From the NCBI RefSeq assembly GCF_026723825.1, contig NZ_CP113519.1, positions 4,092,001-4,156,000 of the forward strand: DNA of 64,000 nucleotides. The letters run 5' to 3'. A program made the translations under genes and the position numbers. The first letter of the stretch is position 1; each line of letters begins with the position of its first letter. The DNA comes from Pseudomonas sp. GOM7 (GTDB lineage Bacteria > Pseudomonadota > Gammaproteobacteria > Pseudomonadales > Pseudomonadaceae). Positions 51,072 through 60,183 of the stretch are shown here, in pieces. The notes beneath the pieces are model-generated. The model had not been told where the DNA came from. It was given only the letters and a program-made list of their open reading frames with translations, and made no database searches.

Positions 51072-52940
51072 TCAGATCCACAGCTTCTTGAAGTTACGAC
51101 CACCGAAGATCAGGTTGACCATGGCGCGGGTGAACATGATGGCAGTGAACATCGAGGTGATGATGCCGAGCGACATGGTCACGGCGAAGCCCTTGACCGG
51201 GCCGGTACCCATGGCGAACAGGATGCCGCCGACCAGCAGCGTGGTCAGGTTACTGTCGAGAATCGCCGAGAAGGCACGGTCGAAACCCTCGTGCAGCGCA
51301 CGCTGCACTGGCAGGCCATTGGCCAGCTCCTCGCGTATGCGCGAGAAGATCAGCACGTTGGCATCCACCGCCATACCCAGGGTCAGCACGATACCGGCGA
51401 TACCCGGCAAGGTCAGGGTGGCGCCGATGGCCGACATCAGACCAACCAGCAACACCAGGTTGAAGGCCAGCGCCACAGCCGCCAGCATACCGAAGAAGCG
51501 ATAGATGGCGATGATGAACAGGGTAACGAAGATCATCGCCCATTCGGTGGACTCGATGCCCTTGGCGATGTTCTCGGCGCCCAGGCTCGGGCCGATGGTG
51601 CGCTCTTCGGCGAAGTACATCGGCGCGGCCAGGCCACCGGCACGCAGCAGCAGAGCCAGTTCCGAGGACTCACCCTGGCCGTTCAGGCCGGTGATGCGGA
51701 ACTGACTGCCCAGCGGCGACTGGATGGTTGCCAGGCTGATGACCTTCTTCTCCTCGACGAACGATGGCACCGCCACTTCCTGCTCGACGCCGTCGACGGT
51801 CTGCCGCACGTAGCGGGTCACCGGCTTCTGCTCGATGAACACCACGGCCATGCTGCGCCCGACATTGTTGCGCGTGGCGCGGCTCATCAGGTCGCCACCA
51901 TGCCCGTCCAGACGAATGTTCACCTGCGGGCGGCCGTTCTCGTCGAAGCTGGCCTGGGCATCGGTGACCTGATCCCCCGTGATGATCAGCTCACGCTCGA
52001 GCTGCACCGGCGGGCGTCCCGCCTCACGGAACTCGAAGGTTTCGGTCGAAGCCTTGGAGGCATCCAGGGAGGCTTGCAGGCGGAACTCCAGGTTCGCGGT
52101 CTTGCCCAGGATACGCTTGGCCTCGGCGGTGTCCTGCACCCCCGGCAGCTCGACCACGATGCGGTTGGCGCCCTGGCGCTGCACCAGCGGCTCGGCCACA
52201 CCCAGTTCGTTGACCCGGTTGCGTACCGTGGTCAGGTTCTGCTTGATCGAGTATTCACGAATCTCGGCGATCTTCGCCTGGGTCAGCGCCAGTTGCAGCA
52301 CCTGCTGGCCACCGCGCTCGACGGTGCTCAGCTCGAAGTCCTTGTAGTCCTTGCGAATCAGGCGCTCGGCCTTGTCCAGCGTCTCGCTGTCGGCAAAGCC
52401 GAGCTGAATGCGGCCATTGCTTTCCGGCATGCTGCGGTAGCGCACGCGCTCCTTGCGCAGCAGGCTCTTGATCTCGCCTTCGTAGACCTTGCGGCGTACG
52501 TCCAGCGCCTTGTCCATGTCGACTTCCAGCAGGAAGTGCACGCCACCGGACAGATCCAGCCCCAGTTTCATCGGGCTGGCGCCCAGGCTGCGCAACCAGT
52601 CGGGCGTGGTCTGCGCCAGGTTCAGCGCCACCACGTAGTCATCGCCGAGCACACGACGAACCACGTCCTTGGCCGGCAACTGGTCATCCAGCTTGGTCAG
52701 GCGGATCAGGCCGGCATGGCCGCTCTGGGCCAGGCTACTGGCCTTGACCACGATGCCGGCTTCCTGCAGCGCCTTGCTGGCACGATCGAGATCCGCCTGC
52801 TCGACGCTCAGCGCCGTGCTGGCACCACTGATCTGCACGGCAGGATCGTCCGGATAGAGGTTGGGAATGGAGTACACCAGGCCCACCGCCAGTACGGCGA
52901 GGATCAGCAGGTACTTCCACAGAGGATATCTATTGAGCAT
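51072..52940 (-). CDS. secD: Protein translocase subunit SecD
   Basis: A 622-residue partner of SecF. It has an N-terminal helix (NRYPLWKYLLILAVLAVGLV), LGLDLSGGVHFLLEVDMD, a large periplasmic P1 domain, and a C-terminal set of five helices with LPGIAGIVLTLGMAVDANVL and IFSRIREELANG. It is the middle gene of yajC-secD-secF. Confidence 0.97.
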   Translation of the reverse strand: MLNRYPLWKYLLILAVLAVGLVYSIPNLYPDDPAVQISGASTALSVEQADLDRASKALQEAGIVVKASSLAQSGHAGLIRLTKLDDQLPAKDVVRRVLGDDYVVALNLAQTTPDWLRSLGASPMKLGLDLSGGVHFLLEVDMDKALDVRRKVYEGEIKSLLRKERVRYRSMPESNGRIQLGFADSETLDKAERLIRKDYKDFELSTVERGGQQVLQLALTQAKIAEIREYSIKQNLTTVRNRVNELGVAEPLVQRQGANRIVVELPGVQDTAEAKRILGKTANLEFRLQASLDASKASTETFEFREAGRPPVQLERELIITGDQVTDAQASFDENGRPQVNIRLDGHGGDLMSRATRNNVGRSMAVVFIEQKPVTRYVRQTVDGVEQEVAVPSFVEEKKVISLATIQSPLGSQFRITGLNGQGESSELALLLRAGGLAAPMYFAEERTIGPSLGAENIAKGIESTEWAMIFVTLFIIAIYRFFGMLAAVALAFNLVLLVGLMSAIGATLTLPGIAGIVLTLGMAVDANVLIFSRIREELANGLPVQRALHEGFDRAFSAILDSNLTTLLVGGILFAMGTGPVKGFAVTMSLGIITSMFTAIMFTRAMVNLIFGGRNFKKLWI

Positions 52941-52961
52941 GAACGGGCTACCCGTCTAAGA

Positions 52962-52986
52962 CACGGGGCGCAGAAAGCGCCCCGTG
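52962..52986 (-). other. Intra-operon hairpin between yajC and secD
   Basis: CACGGGGCGC and GCGCCCCGTG form a perfect 10-bp stem with a 5-nt loop. No U-run follows on the minus strand, so it is more likely a processing or attenuation element than a terminator. Confidence 0.5.
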
Positions 52987-53010
52987 GAATGGAAAGAACC
53001 AATAACCGAA

Positions 53011-53343
53011 TCAGATGGCTTTCAGCGTGCCCTTGGGCAGGGTCGCGGCGATGGCCTGCTTCTGGAACTTCAGCTCGACGTTGTCGGACACCTCGATCAC
53101 CACGAAGTCGTCGGCCACCTTGGTCACCTTGCCGGCGATACCACCGCTGGTGACCACTTCGTCACCCTTCTGCAGGCTGCCGAGCAGGTTCTTGTGCTCC
53201 TTGGCACGCTTGGCCTGCGGGCGCCAGATCATCAGGTAGAAGATGACCAGGAAACCGATCAGGAACACCCACTCGAAACCAGTGCCGGCAGGGCCTGCAG
53301 CCGCAGCGGTGTCAGCGTAGGCGGCGGGAATGAAAAAGCTCAT
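53011..53343 (-). CDS. yajC: Preprotein translocase subunit YajC
   Basis: A 110-residue protein with one membrane helix (FEWVFLIGFLVIFYLMIWRP) followed by QAKRAKEHKNLLGSLQKGDE and VVTSGGIAGKVTKV. It is an accessory of the SecDF complex and lies upstream of secD. Confidence 0.95.
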   Translation of the reverse strand: MSFFIPAAYADTAAAAGPAGTGFEWVFLIGFLVIFYLMIWRPQAKRAKEHKNLLGSLQKGDEVVTSGGIAGKVTKVADDFVVIEVSDNVELKFQKQAIAATLPKGTLKAI

Positions 53344-53387
53344 GTAACACTCCTAATGGGAAAGGACTTCTTGAAAACGTGAGAGGG

Positions 53388-54521
53388 TCAGTCCAATGGC
53401 GGCACAGGGAGGCCGCGCTTGGCATAGAAGGCTTCGACAAAGGCGGCCAATGTACCCTGTCCGATAGCCTCGCGCAAACCAGCCATGACCCGCTGATAAT
53501 GCCGCAAGTTGTGGATGGTATTGAGCATGCTACCGAGCATTTCGCCGCATTTGTCCAGATGATGCAGATAGGCGCGCGAGAAGTTCGTGCAGGTGTAGCA
53601 GTCACAGGTTGGATCCAGCGGCGAGTCGTCGTGCTTGTGCACCGCGTTGCGGATCTTCACCACCCCGGTATCGACGAACAGGTGGCCATTGCGCGCATTG
53701 CGCGTCGGCATCACGCAGTCGAACATGTCCACGCCACGGCGCACCCCCTCGACCAGATCCTCCGGCTTGCCCACCCCCATCAGGTAGCGCGGCTTGTCCG
53801 CCGGCATCTGCGGCGGCAGGAAATCCAGCACGCGGATCATCTCCTCCTTGGGCTCGCCCACCGACAGACCGCCGATGGCCAGGCCATCGAAACCGATTTC
53901 GCAGAGCCCTTCGAGCGAGCGCATGCGCAGTTCTTCATGCATGCCGCCCTGAACAATACCGAACAACGCCGCCGTACTCTCGCCATGGGCGACCTTGGAG
54001 CGCTTGGCCCAACGCAGCGACAGCTCCATGGAGCGCTTGGCCACGTCGAACTCGGCCGGGTAGGGTGTGCACTCGTCGAAGATCATCACGATGTCCGAAC
54101 CCAGGTCACGCTGCACCTGCATCGACTCCTCCGGCCCCATGAACACCTTGGCGCCATCGACCGGCGAGGCAAAGTACACGCCCTCCTCCTTGATCTTGCG
54201 CATCGCCCCCAGGCTGAACACCTGGAAGCCGCCGGAGTCGGTGAGGATCGGCCCCTGCCACTGCATGAAGTCGTGCAGGTCGCCATGCTTCTTGATCACC
54301 TCCATGCCCGGGCGCAGCCACAGATGGAAGGTGTTACCGAGGATGATCTGCGCGCCGATGCCCTCGACATCGCGCGGCAACATGCCCTTGACCGTGCCAT
54401 AGGTACCCACCGGCATGAAGGCCGGGGTCTCGACCACGCCACGCGGGAAGGTCAGGCGGCCACGGCGGGCCTTGCCGTCGGTGGCCAGCAACTCGAAGGA
54501 CATGCGACAGGTGCGCGACAT
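53388..54521 (-). CDS. tgt: Queuine tRNA-ribosyltransferase
   Basis: A 377-residue enzyme exchanging guanine 34 for preQ1 in GUN-anticodon tRNAs. It shows GNTFHLWLRPGMEVIKKHGD, the nucleophilic Asp region DSGGFQVFSLGAMRK, GGLSVGEPKEEMIRVLDFLP, and the zinc site CDCYTCTNFSRAYLHHL. I start at the ATG at 54521, which has GAGG 7 nt upstream and follows the queA stop by 2 nt; the shorter MSFELLATDG start (54503) is the other option. Confidence 0.95.
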   Translation of the reverse strand: MSRTCRMSFELLATDGKARRGRLTFPRGVVETPAFMPVGTYGTVKGMLPRDVEGIGAQIILGNTFHLWLRPGMEVIKKHGDLHDFMQWQGPILTDSGGFQVFSLGAMRKIKEEGVYFASPVDGAKVFMGPEESMQVQRDLGSDIVMIFDECTPYPAEFDVAKRSMELSLRWAKRSKVAHGESTAALFGIVQGGMHEELRMRSLEGLCEIGFDGLAIGGLSVGEPKEEMIRVLDFLPPQMPADKPRYLMGVGKPEDLVEGVRRGVDMFDCVMPTRNARNGHLFVDTGVVKIRNAVHKHDDSPLDPTCDCYTCTNFSRAYLHHLDKCGEMLGSMLNTIHNLRHYQRVMAGLREAIGQGTLAAFVEAFYAKRGLPVPPLD

Positions 54522-54523
54522 AC

Positions 54524-55567
54524 TCAAACCTCGGGCCCGCGCGCGGCGGGATTGCGGGTGATGAACATGGCATCACCGTAACTGAAGAAGCGATAGCCCT
54601 GCGCCACCGCCTCGCGGTAGGCCGCCATGGTCTCGGCGTAGCCGGCGAAGGCCGACACCAGCATCAACAGGGTCGACTCGGGCAGATGAAAGTTGGTCAC
54701 CAGGGCATCGACCACATGGAAGGGGCGCCCTGGGTAGATGAAGATGTCGGTATCGCCGCTGAAGGGCTTGAGCTCGCCATCACGCGCCGCCGTCTCCAGC
54801 GAGCGCACGCTGGTGGTGCCAACGGCGACCACACGACCGCCACGGGCGCGACAGGCCGCCACGGCATCGACGACGTCCTGGCTGACCTCCAGCCATTCGC
54901 TGTGCATGTGGTGATCCTCGATGCGCTCGACCCGCACCGGCTGGAAGGTGCCGGCGCCGACATGCAGGGTAACGAAGGCGCTCTCCACGCCCTTGGCGCG
55001 GATCGCTGCCAGCAGCTCGTCATCGAAGTGCAGGCCAGCGGTTGGGGCCGCCACGGCACCAGCCTTCTGCGCATAGACGGTCTGATAGCGCTCGCGGTCA
55101 GCCTCGTCATCCGGCCTGTCTATATAAGGCGGCAGCGGCATGTGCCCGACACGCTCCAGCAACGCCAGCACCGGCTCGGCGAAGTCCAGCTCGAACAGGG
55201 CATCGTGACGCGCCACCATCTGCGCCTCGCCACCACCATCGATGAGAATGCTCGAGCCCGGCTTGGGCGACTTGCTGGCCCGCACATGCGCCAGCACCCG
55301 GGTCTGATCCAGCACGCGCTCGACCAGGATCTCCAGCTTGCCGCCCGAGGCCTTCTGCCCGAACAGCCGCGCCGGAATCACCCGGGTGTTGTTGAACACC
55401 ATCAGATCGCCAGGACGCAATTGCTCCAGCAGATCGGTGAAGCGGCCATGGCGCAGCGCCCCTGTCGGCCCGTCGAGCTGCAGCAGGCGGCTGGCTCGAC
55501 GCTCGGCCAGAGGGTGACGGGCAATCAACGACTCGGGAAGATCGAAATGGAAGTCGGCAACACGCAT
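54524..55567 (-). CDS. queA: S-adenosylmethionine:tRNA ribosyltransferase-isomerase
   Basis: A 347-residue enzyme that converts preQ1-tRNA to epoxyqueuosine-tRNA. It begins MRVADFHFDLPESLIARHPL. Family motifs include GDLMVFNNTRVIPARLFGQK, AAPTAGLHFDDELLAAI, TLHVGAGTFQPVRVERIEDH and TNFHLPESTLLMLVSAF. The ATG at 55567 is preferred; a TTG two codons earlier has no family support. Confidence 0.95.
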   Translation of the reverse strand: MRVADFHFDLPESLIARHPLAERRASRLLQLDGPTGALRHGRFTDLLEQLRPGDLMVFNNTRVIPARLFGQKASGGKLEILVERVLDQTRVLAHVRASKSPKPGSSILIDGGGEAQMVARHDALFELDFAEPVLALLERVGHMPLPPYIDRPDDEADRERYQTVYAQKAGAVAAPTAGLHFDDELLAAIRAKGVESAFVTLHVGAGTFQPVRVERIEDHHMHSEWLEVSQDVVDAVAACRARGGRVVAVGTTSVRSLETAARDGELKPFSGDTDIFIYPGRPFHVVDALVTNFHLPESTLLMLVSAFAGYAETMAAYREAVAQGYRFFSYGDAMFITRNPAARGPEV

Positions 55568-55645
55568 GGGCAATGGAGGGTCATTTTGCAGGGCGGCAAA
55601 GCTTACCGGAATTCACCCTCCCCGACCATGCGGGCCTGCCAGTGG

Positions 55646-56389
55646 TCAGGGCGCGTAGCGGGCGACGATGCGCGCCAGGGTGCCGTCTTGCTGCATGCTG
55701 CGGATGGCCGCATCCATGCTGCCGAGCCACTGCCGGTAATCGCGGTGCAGCCTGAGCCGCAACTGCGAGCTGTGGATGACAGGCCCCTCCTCGACGCGCC
55801 AGCGCGGCAATTTCAAGCGCGCGTCCTTGCGCAGCAGATAGCGCCACTCCAGGCGGTCGATGATGCCAGCGTCGCTACGCCCCTGCGCCACCAGATAGAT
55901 CAAGGCAGCCGCATCGGCACCATCGACCCGCGTGAAGGTACCTGCACCGGCATAGCCATAACCGCGCACCGTGGCGATGGCGCGCCCGCGCAAATCTTCG
56001 AGCGTTCGATAGGAAAAGGCCTTGCCGGGAGGAAACAGCAGGATCTCCTGCGCCTCGAGCACCGGCACCGTCCACAGGGACACCTCGGCCTGCTCTGGCT
56101 CCGCGCGCCACAACTGACTCACACAGCATTCGATCTGCAGATGCCCCTCACGAAACAGCTTCTGCGCACGCAGTGGCGGTAGCGGATGGCTGGCGTCGAG
56201 CTGCACGGGTAGACGCTCGCCCAGAGCGAGCATGACATCGTGCAGAATGCCCTCGATACGCCCGTCCTCCACGATCCAGTAGGGCTCCCAACCTTCGTCC
56301 GTCACCGCATAGGTCAGGGTTTCGGCCTGCACCAGCGGGACGAATGCCAGCAGCATAACGAACACGGACTGTCGCCAAACATTAGCCAA
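55646..56389 (-). CDS. Periplasmic substrate-binding protein, amino-acid (SBP_bac_3) type
   Basis: A 247-residue protein of the HisJ/GlnH cluster. A signal peptide (NVWRQSVFVMLLAFVPLVQA) precedes ETLTYAVTDEGWEPYWIVED. The later motif DLRGRAIATVRGYGYAG is typical of this family. A TTG at 56389 with GGAGGGG just upstream gives a complete signal peptide and is my chosen start; longer frames lack one. No transporter genes are adjacent, so it is an orphan binding protein or a sensor accessory. The ligand is unknown. Confidence 0.8.
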   Translation of the reverse strand: MANVWRQSVFVMLLAFVPLVQAETLTYAVTDEGWEPYWIVEDGRIEGILHDVMLALGERLPVQLDASHPLPPLRAQKLFREGHLQIECCVSQLWRAEPEQAEVSLWTVPVLEAQEILLFPPGKAFSYRTLEDLRGRAIATVRGYGYAGAGTFTRVDGADAAALIYLVAQGRSDAGIIDRLEWRYLLRKDARLKLPRWRVEEGPVIHSSQLRLRLHRDYRQWLGSMDAAIRSMQQDGTLARIVARYAP

Positions 56390-56564
56390 GCACCCCTCCC
56401 CCCTGAGAGCGAATTCCACTTCCGAGAGCACCGCTATAAACGAGATGCCCGCCATTCTTTATGACAGGTCAGATTTTATTCCTTGGCTCGTCATGCAGCG
56501 CGTATAAGTTATCAACCCTGCACAGCACTTCAGGTGCGGCAGATCGAAGCTGCAAAGACGCCGA

Positions 56565-56593
56565 TTGACCGGCGCCAGGCGCATCCCTATACT
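56565..56593 (+). promoter_or_regulatory. Promoter of tRNA-Leu
   Basis: TTGACC (56565-56570), 17 nt, TATACT (56588-56593), with the tRNA starting 13 nt later. Confidence 0.75.
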
Positions 56594-56606
56594 GCGCCGC
56601 CATTGT

Positions 56607-56691
56607 GCCCCGGTGGCGGAATCGGTAGACGCGGCGGATTCAAAATCCGTTTTCGAAAGGAGTGGGAGTTCGAGTCTCCCCCGGGGCACCA
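56607..56691 (+). tRNA. tRNA-Leu (CAA anticodon)
   Basis: An 85-nt tRNA including an encoded CCA. The acceptor arms GCCCCGG and CCGGGGC pair perfectly. The anticodon arm GCGGA-TTCAAAA-TCCGT gives anticodon CAA (56641-56643), reading UUG. A long variable arm (TTTTCGAAAGGAGT region) marks it as a class II leucine tRNA. The T-arm contains GTTCGAG. Confidence 0.95.
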
Positions 56692-56995
56692 TCATCTTCT
56701 CGAGGCTCTTCAGCAGTCTTGCGCAACACCTCTTCAGTACGCATTCGACAAGGCACGTCGATACCCTTGCAAACCCTGGCGCAGCAGCGCTGGCAGGGGG
56801 TTGGCAAGTGCATAAAAGTTAGCGTAGAGTGGCCTAACTGTTTGCATGGGTCGCCGTGAATCGTGACTCAGGTGCGGCAGATCATTTGATCCGCTACATC
56901 CCGCTCGACTTCTATTACTCCTTGCAACCAGTCTTCAGTCCTCCACGGCATTTCGCTGGAGGCTGTCATCAACTACTAGTTTCAAGGAAAAAGAC
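56692..56995 (+). other. 304-bp region between tRNA-Leu and the cold-shock gene
   Basis: No gene is seen. A promoter candidate for the cold-shock gene is TTGGCA (56801-56806), 18 nt, TAGAGT (56825-56830). It implies a 5' leader of about 155 nt, long as in cspA-type mRNAs. A hairpin CCTCCA/TGGAGG lies at 56940-56962 close to the start codon. Confidence 0.6.
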
Positions 56996-57208
56996 ATGTC
57001 GAATCGTCAAACCGGCACCGTCAAGTGGTTCAACGACGAGAAAGGCTTCGGCTTCATCACTCCCGAAAGCGGTCCGGATCTGTTCGTGCACTTCCGCGCT
57101 ATCGAAGGCACTGGCTTCCGCAGCCTGAAAGAAGGCCAGAAGGTCACCTTTGAAGCCGTGCAAGGCCAGAAAGGCATGCAGGCTGACAAGGTTCAGGTAG
57201 TCAGCTAA
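56996..57208 (+). CDS. Cold-shock domain protein
   Basis: A 70-residue CspA-family single-stranded nucleic-acid chaperone. RNP1 is KGFGFITP and RNP2 is LFVHF. It begins MSNRQTGTVKWFNDEKGFGF. AAGGA is 8-9 nt upstream of the ATG. The long leader suggests post-transcriptional temperature control. Confidence 0.95.
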   Translation: MSNRQTGTVKWFNDEKGFGFITPESGPDLFVHFRAIEGTGFRSLKEGQKVTFEAVQGQKGMQADKVQVVS

Positions 57209-57217
57209 GACTTCCTC

Positions 57218-57250
57218 GAAAACCCCTGATGGCAACATCAGGGGTTTTTT
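57218..57250 (+). terminator. Terminator of the cold-shock gene
   Basis: ACCCCTGATG, loop GCAA, CATCAGGGGT followed by TTTTT. Confidence 0.9.
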
Positions 57251-57307
57251 ATATCCTGCCAGCAGTCCCGGTTAGAATGGCGCGCAGTCCATTACAGCGA
57301 GCCCATC

Positions 57308-57805
57308 ATGCCGAGACATCAGCTACGCCCACAGGGCGACTTCCCTTCTGCCGGTCCGATCCGCCGACTGGCTGCTCTCTTTTACGATTCCCTGCTCTGC
57401 GTCGCACTGATGATGGTGGTCACGCTCATCTATCAACAGGGCATCCTGCGCCTGATCTTCGGTAGCGAAAAGCTGATGATCATGTCGCAACAGGGTGCGC
57501 TCGACCGCGACCCCCTGCTGGCCAGTCTGGTGTTGTTGAGCCTGTTCGGCTTCTTCGCCAAGTTCTGGACACACAATGGCCAAACCCTGGGTATGCAGGC
57601 CTGGGGGCTGCGCATCCAGAACGCCGATGGCACGGCCATCGACCTGTGGCAGGCACTGCTGCGTTTCGTGGTCGCTATCGGCTCCTGGCTGTTCGCCGGC
57701 CTCGGCTTCCTGTGGATGCTCTGGGACAAGCAGGGGCGCACCTGGCATGACGCCTATTCGGACAGCCGCATGGTGCAACTGCCGAAGAACGTGCACAAGA
57801 AATAG
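57308..57805 (+). CDS. RDD family membrane protein
   Basis: A 165-residue protein with the RDD motif (GPIRRLAALFYDSLLCVALM) in its first helix and two more membrane segments (PLLASLVLLSLFGFFAKFW and LRFVVAIGSWLFAGLGFLWM). The motif GQTLGMQAWGLRIQNADGTA is typical. Some family members are Na+/H+ antiporters, but function here is unknown. A terminator separates it from convergent lptG. Confidence 0.9.
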   Translation: MPRHQLRPQGDFPSAGPIRRLAALFYDSLLCVALMMVVTLIYQQGILRLIFGSEKLMIMSQQGALDRDPLLASLVLLSLFGFFAKFWTHNGQTLGMQAWGLRIQNADGTAIDLWQALLRFVVAIGSWLFAGLGFLWMLWDKQGRTWHDAYSDSRMVQLPKNVHKK

Positions 57806-57816
57806 CCCAGCACAGA

Positions 57817-57853
57817 CATGAAAAAGCCGGTTCAGTGAACCGGCTTTTTCATG
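57817..57853. terminator. Bidirectional terminator between RDD gene and lptG
   Basis: A perfect 18-bp palindrome around a single G: CATGAAAAAGCCGGTTCA and its reverse complement, with A-run and T-run on opposite sides. Confidence 0.9.
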
Positions 57854-57863
57854 TCTACCAACC

Positions 57864-58928
57864 TCAGCCGGCGCGTCGCAACAACCAGACCCCAGCCAGG
57901 GCACAGACACCGGCCGGCACCAGCACCGCCAGCAGCGGCGAGAAGCCGAACACCAGGCTGGACGGCCCCAGCAGATCCTGAGCGATGCGGAAGATGAAGC
58001 CTACCAGTACGCCGGTGAAGACCCGCTGCCCCAGCGTCACCGAACGCAGCGGACCGAAGATGAAGGAAATCGCCATCAATACCAGCGCAGCGGTAACCAG
58101 CGGCTGCAGCACCTTGCTCCAGAATGCCAGCCAGTAGCGCGCGTTGTTCAAGCCCTGATCCGCCAGGTAGTGGATGTATTGCCACAAGCCGGTGACCGAC
58201 AGAGCCTCTGGCTCCATCACCACCGTGCCCAGCAGTTGCGGATTGAGTTCGATGTCCCAGCGCTCCTCGTCCTGCTGGCTGACCTCGGAGTGATCGGCAT
58301 ACAGGTGCGTGGTCTTCACGTCGCGCAGCAACCAGTGACCGTCATTGAATTCGGCACGGCGCGCGAAGCTGGAGGACTGCAGGCGGCGCTCGTCGTCGAA
58401 GCGATAACGGGTCACCCCCAGCAGGGTGCCATCGGCGCGCACCACGTTGATGTGCACGTACTCCTGCCCCTGGCGGTGCCACATACCACGTTTGGAGCTC
58501 TGCGCCTGGGCGCCGCCCTGGGCGATGGCACGACTGGCCTGGGCCTGGTTCTCGGTCCAGGGCGCCACGTATTCGCCGATCAGAATGCCAACCAGCAGCA
58601 AGGCCAGCATGGGTTTCATCACCGCCCAGGAAATACGCCCGATGGAGACACCCGCGGCGCGCATGACGGTCAGCTCGCTGTTGCTGGCCAGGGAGCCGAG
58701 ACCGATCAGGCAACCGATCAACGCCGCCATCGGCAGCATCTCGTAGGCGCGGCGCGGCGCGGTGAGCAAGACGTACCACAACGCCTGCGGCAGGCCGTAG
58801 TCACCCTTGTTCAGATCACCCAGTTCGTCGATGAAAGCGAACAGCAGAGCAAGCCCGAGGATGATGCCCAGCACCGCCAGGATGGCGATGAATACCTGCA
58901 CACCGATGTAACGATCCAGCTTAGCCAT
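57864..58928 (-). CDS. lptG: LPS export ABC transporter permease LptG
   Basis: A 354-residue inner-membrane permease of the LptB2FG complex. Six helices flank a periplasmic jellyroll domain (about residues 130-265). It begins MAKLDRYIGVQVFIAILAVL and has LLTAPRRAYEMLPMAALIGC. Its start overlaps the lptF stop by 8 nt. Confidence 0.95.
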   Translation of the reverse strand: MAKLDRYIGVQVFIAILAVLGIILGLALLFAFIDELGDLNKGDYGLPQALWYVLLTAPRRAYEMLPMAALIGCLIGLGSLASNSELTVMRAAGVSIGRISWAVMKPMLALLLVGILIGEYVAPWTENQAQASRAIAQGGAQAQSSKRGMWHRQGQEYVHINVVRADGTLLGVTRYRFDDERRLQSSSFARRAEFNDGHWLLRDVKTTHLYADHSEVSQQDEERWDIELNPQLLGTVVMEPEALSVTGLWQYIHYLADQGLNNARYWLAFWSKVLQPLVTAALVLMAISFIFGPLRSVTLGQRVFTGVLVGFIFRIAQDLLGPSSLVFGFSPLLAVLVPAGVCALAGVWLLRRAG

Positions 58929-60039
58929 GGGCCACCTCCGACACGCGACGACTGGCCCACCACAGGCTCAAACGCTCCCAATAAAGCAAGCTCAGGCCGA
59001 TGGCCAGGAAGATCAGGTGCACCCACCACAAGCCCAAGGCTGGCGGCAGCTTGCCCTTGTCCAGCGCGCCACGGGCGGCGATCAGCAGGCCCAGGTAGGT
59101 CATATAGAGGAAGATCGCCGGCAGTAGCTTGAGAAAGCGCCCCTGGCGCGGATTGACCTTGGACAGCGGCACCGCCAACAGGGTGACCACGAATACCAGC
59201 AAGGGCAGCGACAGGCGCCATTGCAGCTCGGCCTGCATCACCGGATCGTCGCTGCCGAACAGGTCGCGGGTCGGGATCGCCTCGCGCTCGTTGGCCTCGA
59301 GCGCCACCTCGGGCTTGGGCAGCAGCACGCCATAGGTGTCGTAACGAATGGCACGGTAATCGGCCTCGCCCGGCTCGCCATCGTAGCGATAGCCATTTTC
59401 CAGAATCAGGTAGCGACTGCCGTCCGGGTGAATTTCCTGACGGCCACTTTCAGCCACCAGCACGGTGGTGCCGCGTTCGGAACGGCCATCGGAGGAGAAA
59501 CGCTTCTCCGACATGAACACACCACGCAGCTCGCTGCGATCGGCCGACAGCTCCTGCGAGTAGGTCACCCGCGAGCCATCGCGCAGCGACTGGAAGCGCC
59601 CAGGCACCAGGGTATCGAGCTCGGTCAGGGCATCCTGCTCGTTGAGGATGCGCGCCACCCCGGCCACGCCTTGCGGCGCCAGGCCCATGCTCAGCCAGCC
59701 GACCAGCAGGGCGACGATCAGGGCCGGCGCCATGCTGTACACGGTCAGGCGCTGCTGGCTGACGCCAGTGGCCGACAGCACGGTCATTTCGCTGTCCAGG
59801 TAGAGGCGCCCGTAAGCCAGCAGAAAACCGAGGAACAGACCGAGCGGCAGGATCAGTTGCAGGAAACCGGGAATCCGGTAGCCCATGATCAAAAACAGCA
59901 CGCTCGGGTCGAGCACCCCCTGCGCCGCCTGGGCCAGGTACTTGATGAAACGACCGCTCATGATGATCACCAACAGCACGGCGCTCACCGCACTGAGGGT
60001 CAACAACACTTCGCGGGACAGATAGCGGAAGACGATCAA
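58921..60039 (-). CDS. lptF: LPS export ABC transporter permease LptF
   Basis: A 372-residue partner of LptG. It begins IVFRYLSREVLLTLSAVSAV and contains the family segment MGYRIPGFLQLILPLGLFLG. The start codon is a TTG (60039), preceded by GGAG at 8 nt. The gene is divergent from pepA across 144 bp, as in other pseudomonads. Confidence 0.95.
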   Translation of the reverse strand: MIVFRYLSREVLLTLSAVSAVLLVIIMSGRFIKYLAQAAQGVLDPSVLFLIMGYRIPGFLQLILPLGLFLGFLLAYGRLYLDSEMTVLSATGVSQQRLTVYSMAPALIVALLVGWLSMGLAPQGVAGVARILNEQDALTELDTLVPGRFQSLRDGSRVTYSQELSADRSELRGVFMSEKRFSSDGRSERGTTVLVAESGRQEIHPDGSRYLILENGYRYDGEPGEADYRAIRYDTYGVLLPKPEVALEANEREAIPTRDLFGSDDPVMQAELQWRLSLPLLVFVVTLLAVPLSKVNPRQGRFLKLLPAIFLYMTYLGLLIAARGALDKGKLPPALGLWWVHLIFLAIGLSLLYWERLSLWWASRRVSEVAHG

Positions 60040-60183
60040 ACCGGACGCTCCAGGGTTGTCAGGCTCAGGCGCGAGCGCTCAAACTAGCCGCACCTACTTG
60101 CCGGCCCACCGCTGGGTGGGCCCTCGAAAAAATGGCGGCCATTATCCGTCAAACCCGACTCTTTGTCTTGGGGACAGCTCAAT

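Noticed and set aside
50880..53153. 757-codon plus-strand open frame opposite secD/secF
   Set aside because: It is antisense to well-supported secD and secF, has shadow-type composition (His/Gln/Gly-rich) and no family similarity. Long antisense frames are expected in high-GC coding DNA.
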